51,825 bases of DNA from Mixta mediterraneensis (GTDB lineage: Bacteria; Pseudomonadota; Gammaproteobacteria; Enterobacterales; Enterobacteriaceae), in the NCBI RefSeq assembly GCF_014946725.1, contig NZ_JACFXY010000019.1, positions 1-51,825 of the forward strand, read 5' to 3'. The translations under genes were made by a program, and so were the position numbers. The notes under the pieces were generated by a model, which was not told where the DNA came from, searched no databases, and worked only from the letters and a program-made list of their open reading frames with translations. Positions 49,068 to 51,825 of the stretch are shown piece after piece. Numbering within the stretch: position 1 is the first letter of the stretch; each line of letters opens with the position of its first letter.

Positions 49068-49923
49068 CGCCCAGACCCTGTTCTCCCATTACCGTCAGGT
49101 CAAAAACCCGAACCCGGCATTCACGCCGCGTGAAGGCAAAAAGACACTGCCGTTCTGTCGTAAGCTGATGGCGAAAGCCGAAGGCTTCACGTCCCGTTTT
49201 GACTTTTCCATCCATGTGGCGTTCTTGCGCTCGCTGGGTAAACGTCACCGGATGCCGCCACTGTTGCGCCGCCGGGCCATCGATGCCCTGCTCCAGGGGC
49301 TGTGTTTCCACTATGACCCGCTGGCCAACCGCGTTCAGCGCTCCATCACCAATCTGGCCATCGAGTGCGGTCTCGCCACCGAGTCGAAAAGCGGCAATCT
49401 GTCCATCACCCGCGCCACGCGGGCGCTGACGTTTATGGCGGGGCTGGGGCTGATTACCTATCAGACCGAGTATGACCCGCAGATTGGCTGCAATATCCCG
49501 ACCGATATCACCTTCACGCCGGCACTGTTCTCGGCGCTCGACGTCTCTGACGTGGCCGTTGTGGCCGCGAGGCGCAGCCGTGTGGAATGGGAGAATCAGC
49601 AGCGTAAGAAGCAGAACCTGAAGCCGCTGGAGATGGACGAGCTGATAGCGAAGGCCTGGCGGTTTGTGCGTGAACGGTTCCGCAGCTACCAGTCCGAACG
49701 TAAACAGCATGGCCTGAAGCGCGCCCGCGCCCGACGTGACGCGGACAGAGCCCGTAAGGACATTGTGACGCTGGTGAAACAGCAGCTGACGCGTGACTAC
49801 GCCAGAGGGCGTTTCGTCGGCGACAGGGATGCTCTCGAGCGTGAGCTGGAGCGGCGCGTGAAAGAGCGCATGCTGATGTCGCGCTGCAACAACTACACGC
49901 GGCTGGCCACCGTCCCCATATAA
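49060..49923 (+). CDS. repA: RepA (RepA1), RepFIIA replication initiator
   Basis: A 287-residue initiator; GTG 49060 overlaps the Tap stop and matches the family start (TDAQTLFSHYRQVKNPNPAF versus TDLQQTYYRQVKNPNP). Diagnostic blocks are SRFDFSIHVAF, RRRAIDALLQGLCFHYDPLA, TNLAIECGLATESKSGNLSI, LITYQTEYDPQIGCNIPTDI and MDELIAKAWRFVRERFRSYQ, with a basic C-terminus (ERRVKERMLMSR). RepA acts in cis at oriR downstream. Its synthesis is limited by CopA, CopB and Tap coupling. IncFII-family identity is certain; the incompatibility subtype depends on CopA loop sequence. Confidence 0.97.
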   Translation: MTDAQTLFSHYRQVKNPNPAFTPREGKKTLPFCRKLMAKAEGFTSRFDFSIHVAFLRSLGKRHRMPPLLRRRAIDALLQGLCFHYDPLANRVQRSITNLAIECGLATESKSGNLSITRATRALTFMAGLGLITYQTEYDPQIGCNIPTDITFTPALFSALDVSDVAVVAARRSRVEWENQQRKKQNLKPLEMDELIAKAWRFVRERFRSYQSERKQHGLKRARARRDADRARKDIVTLVKQQLTRDYARGRFVGDRDALERELERRVKERMLMSRCNNYTRLATVPI

Positions 49924-50180
49924 CCTACCTGACTGAAAAATCCGGCTGGCGCCGGAGGGTTTCGCACGTCTGCAGCTCCAGACTGACGGTTTTCTGCACG
50001 AAATGACGGCCGTCCTTCCTGACATTCACCCCATTCCGCCATCAGAATGGCCAGAAATTGCATCAGAGTGGCCACATCTCATCGCCAGATTCAGTTACCC
50101 ACAAATAACTGCAAGGGACTTTTCCATAAGGTTACAACCGTTATGCTTACAGAGCGCCAGCCGACCTGATTTCAAAGTGC
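49924..50180 (+). other. oriR: CIS element and replication origin oriR
   Basis: The stretch after repA is where IncFII plasmids carry the CIS terminator region and oriR. It has two direct repeats CAGAATGGCCA (50043-50053) and CAGAGTGGCCA (50064-50074), spaced 21 bases (two helical turns), likely RepA sites, and a DnaA-box-like TTACCCACA (50095-50103), one base off TTATCCACA. An AT-rich segment follows at 50200-50250. Confidence 0.7.
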
Positions 50181-50908
50181 GTGGTTTCCTTTAAAAGCCT
50201 GCTCTGTACTTCTTTTAAATATCTTTTATTTCATTCATATAAATATATAACCTGTTCGTCGCCTGACCTGTGGACAGGCTCCTGAAAATGCCCGCCCTTG
50301 CAGCGGACTATGTCCGCGCCGGTTCGGCAACTACCTTAAGTAGCTCCCATCGCTACGCGACGGGCCCCAACACAATACATATAGTTACAACATTCAAAAT
50401 ACTCACTCAAAAGCAGGAACAGTGCCTGCCTCAACCCTCACAGCCCCTCCCACCACTGAAAAGCGAGGCCGCCCCGGCCCGGAGGGCCGGAACAACGTCG
50501 CTTTTAATGATGAGTGTTGTAACTAGAAGCAAGTCGCTTTAAGAAGTATCGCTGGAAGGTCTGGATTAACACGCCCGTAAGCGGCCCTCACGGCCCGCTA
50601 ACGCGGAGATACGCCCCGACTGCGGCTACGCCTTGTCGTGACCACTCCGACAGCGCACAAAAGCTTCTGTATCGCTTTTAGCGGGTTTGTGTCTGGCAGG
50701 GAAAAGGGATGGATTGGCAGAACCTATCAGAACGGTAACCGGCTGCGCCGGGTCACGGCGCCACTCACCGCCAGTGCCCTGTTTACCACCCGCTGGCGCC
50801 TCCATGCCGCTGACGCGGCATTCAGTGGACCGGCTGCGCACTGCTCGCCAGTCAGGTATGCATATGATATAAACGATTGTGTTTATAAACACTTCTGTGG
50901 ATATTGTT
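50181..50908. other. Non-coding region downstream of oriR
   Basis: About 730 bases without a gene I can support. It begins AT-rich (50200-50250), then becomes GC-rich with dyads such as GGCCCGGAGGGCC near 50480 and GCGGCCCTCACGGCCCGC near 50582. Short frames (50270-50542 and 50626-50892 minus) look like chance. IncFII plasmids have a repA4-type and terminator region here, so some replication-fork control is possible. Confidence 0.5.
50879..50892. promoter_or_regulatory. 14-bp palindrome before the DUF2786-like gene
   Basis: GTGTTTATAAACAC is perfectly self-complementary and lies 16 bases before the chosen start codon, just after an AT-rich TATGATATAAACG stretch that could be a -10. It is a candidate operator. 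Confidence 0.45.
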
Positions 50909-51698
50909 ATGCTGCTGACCGACTACATTGACAGCGTGTACGGAACGGCGCGCGGAAACCGGGCGCGCTTTCTGAAGGACAACCCGGATATCCTTCCCCA
51001 GGAGCTGAGCCGCTGGCTTAAGGCTGGTCTGAAAATCAGGCCTGAGACCGGCGAAATCTACAAGCCCGTATCACGCCGCGTCAGGATACCGTCGGCGGTG
51101 GCCGCCGGGGCGGGCGTCTTTCTCTCTGACGACCTGCGTGAACGTGTTGCGTCACTGGCCACCGCGCAGAACGTGACAAGTGATGCCATGCTGAATGCCC
51201 TGGTGGAGCGCGAGGAACTGTGCCGTAAACTGTCCCTTCAGACAGAGAATGGTGACGCCGTGCCGGAACAGCAGATTGCCGGCATTGTCAGCCGGTACTT
51301 TTCAGCACTGTCTGAGCACAGCGAAACCGGTACCTGGCACAGGGTGCTGGAGGGGCTGGTCCGGGAACTGACGGAATCTGGCCTGCTGTCATTCCATACC
51401 GGTAATATTGCCGAGAGCCGCCGCCTGAACATTCCCCGCACCGCGTATTACTGGTATGGCGGTTTCGTGGCAAAACGCGTGGCCATGATGCTGGGCTGCT
51501 ACGATATCTACCTGTGGAACGAAATGATGCACCCGGACAGCGACGTGGCCTTTGTGGGCGATGCGCGCAACGTGGTGGCCTGCTACTTTATCTGCCAGCA
51601 GATGTGCCGCCTGCTGAAAGCCGTTAGGCTGAACTGGCGTAAGCAACAAGGGGCATGGGGAAGCCGGGCAGAGCTGGATGAGGCTGCGCACCGGTACA
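50909..51698 (+). pseudogene. DUF2786/DUF7168-like plasmid protein, 3' end cut by the IS21 element
   Basis: ATG 50909 is preferred over 50879. The N-terminal part looks DNA-binding (LLTDYIDSVYGTARGNRARF, PQELSRWLKAGLKIRPETGE). The C-terminal part resembles the DUF2786-associated domain: YYWYGGFVAKRVAMMLGCYD, DVAFVGDARNVVACYFICQQ. About 263 native codons remain; the frame then runs into IS21 terminal sequence and stops at 51721. Only a short tail seems lost, so some function may remain. Function of the family is unknown; it is frequently plasmid-borne. Confidence 0.65.
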
Positions 51699-51825
51699 TG
51701 TCAATACCGATCGAATTCTGACCCACCCTGCCAAAGTAAAACTGACCCACCCCCTTTGAATCATTCGAGCGTTGTTGCTTTCGTTTTCTTCTGGAGTTGA
51801 CCGCTTTTCAGCTTATCTTTCAGTC
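51699..51825 (-). mobile_element. IS21-family insertion sequence, copy 2 (inverted, partial)
   Basis: Starting with TGTCAATACCGATC at 51699, the sequence to the window end is the exact reverse complement, as far as I can check by eye, of the istB-side end of copy 1 (10641-10767). The copy runs out of the window. The two copies are inverted with about 41 kb between them. Confidence 0.93.
51761..51825 (-). CDS. istB: IstB, C-terminal part (IS21 copy 2)
   Basis: Minus-strand frame ending at the stop complement 51761-51763, encoding the same C-terminus as copy 1 (DKLKSGQLQKKTKATTLE). The rest lies beyond the window. Confidence 0.9.
   Translation of the reverse strand, partial: LKDKLKSGQLQKKTKATTLE

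Noticed and set aside
48997..50025. 342-codon minus-strand frame opposite repA
   Set aside because: It is a codon-bias shadow of repA on the opposite strand with no recognisable protein features.
50270..50542. 90-codon frame downstream of oriR (possible repA4-like)
   Set aside because: Low-complexity Pro/Ser/Arg-rich translation across GC-rich dyads and no clear ribosome binding site; some IncFII plasmids annotate repA4 here but I cannot support it.
50626..50892. 88-codon minus-strand frame before the DUF2786-like gene
   Set aside because: Composition looks random and it overlaps the probable promoter and palindrome of the next gene.

Overview
The window looks like most of an F-like (IncFII-family) conjugative plasmid from an enterobacterium (Enterobacterales). 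The best evidence is a complete RepFIIA-type replicon (copB, CopA antisense RNA, tap leader peptide, repA; 48.5-50.1 kb), an F-type transfer region in near-F order (gene X, oriT, traM, traA-L-E-K-B-P, traV-C-trbI-traR-W, traU-trbC-traN-F, trbB, traH-G, traD-I, finO; 14.2-46.5 kb), and a leading region whose genes are all transcribed toward oriT (10.8-14.2 kb). The species cannot be fixed from sequence alone; Klebsiella, Enterobacter, Pantoea and similar hosts are all plausible.

Layout. 1-10.8 kb is an IS-rich accessory mosaic: an IS3-family end fused to the 3' remnant of a second, divergent traF; a RelE/RelB-type toxin-antitoxin pair; a complete 811-bp IS6-family element; a cluster of exported proteins (class A acid phosphatase, DsbA-like CGPC thiol protein, Ivy lysozyme inhibitor, small lipoprotein); a serine resolvase with a res-like site; a parA/RHH partition operon flanked on both sides by TGATAAA repeats; a truncated IS66-family element; and a complete IS21-family element with recognisable ends at 8807 and 10767. 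A second, inverted copy of that IS21 element starts at 51699 and runs out of the window, cutting a DUF2786-like gene beside the replicon. 10.8-14.2 kb is the leading region: small plasmid genes, an N6-methylase-like protein lacking its NPPY motif, large hairpins resembling ssDNA promoters, and an ArdB/KlcA antirestriction gene. 14.2-15.6 kb holds the transglycosylase gene, oriT and traM. 15.6-18.5 kb is unusual: where F carries traJ/finP and traY there is a very AT-rich, opposite-strand four-gene operon (XRE repressor, unknown protein, polytopic VUT-like membrane protein, VOC-fold protein). 18.5-46.5 kb is the transfer operon ending with finO. 46.5-48.4 kb carries a DsbA-family protein, a small membrane protein and a PLD-type nuclease. 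48.5-50.2 kb is the replicon and origin.

How it works together. TraA pilin, the TraL/E/K/B/V/C core, the pilus assembly and retraction proteins TraW/U/TrbC/F/H/G/TrbI and the adhesin TraN build the F-type secretion system; several disulfide enzymes (TrbB, two DsbA-like proteins) probably support its cysteine-rich parts. TraM, TraD and TraI process and pump DNA from oriT. ArdB and perhaps other leading genes would protect the entering strand. The CopA/CopB/Tap circuit sets copy number; the par operon and resolvase stabilise inheritance. I recognise no traJ, traY, traT or traX, so control of transfer and entry exclusion must differ from F; the XRE cassette and the untyped genes between traG and traD are the best places to look for something new.
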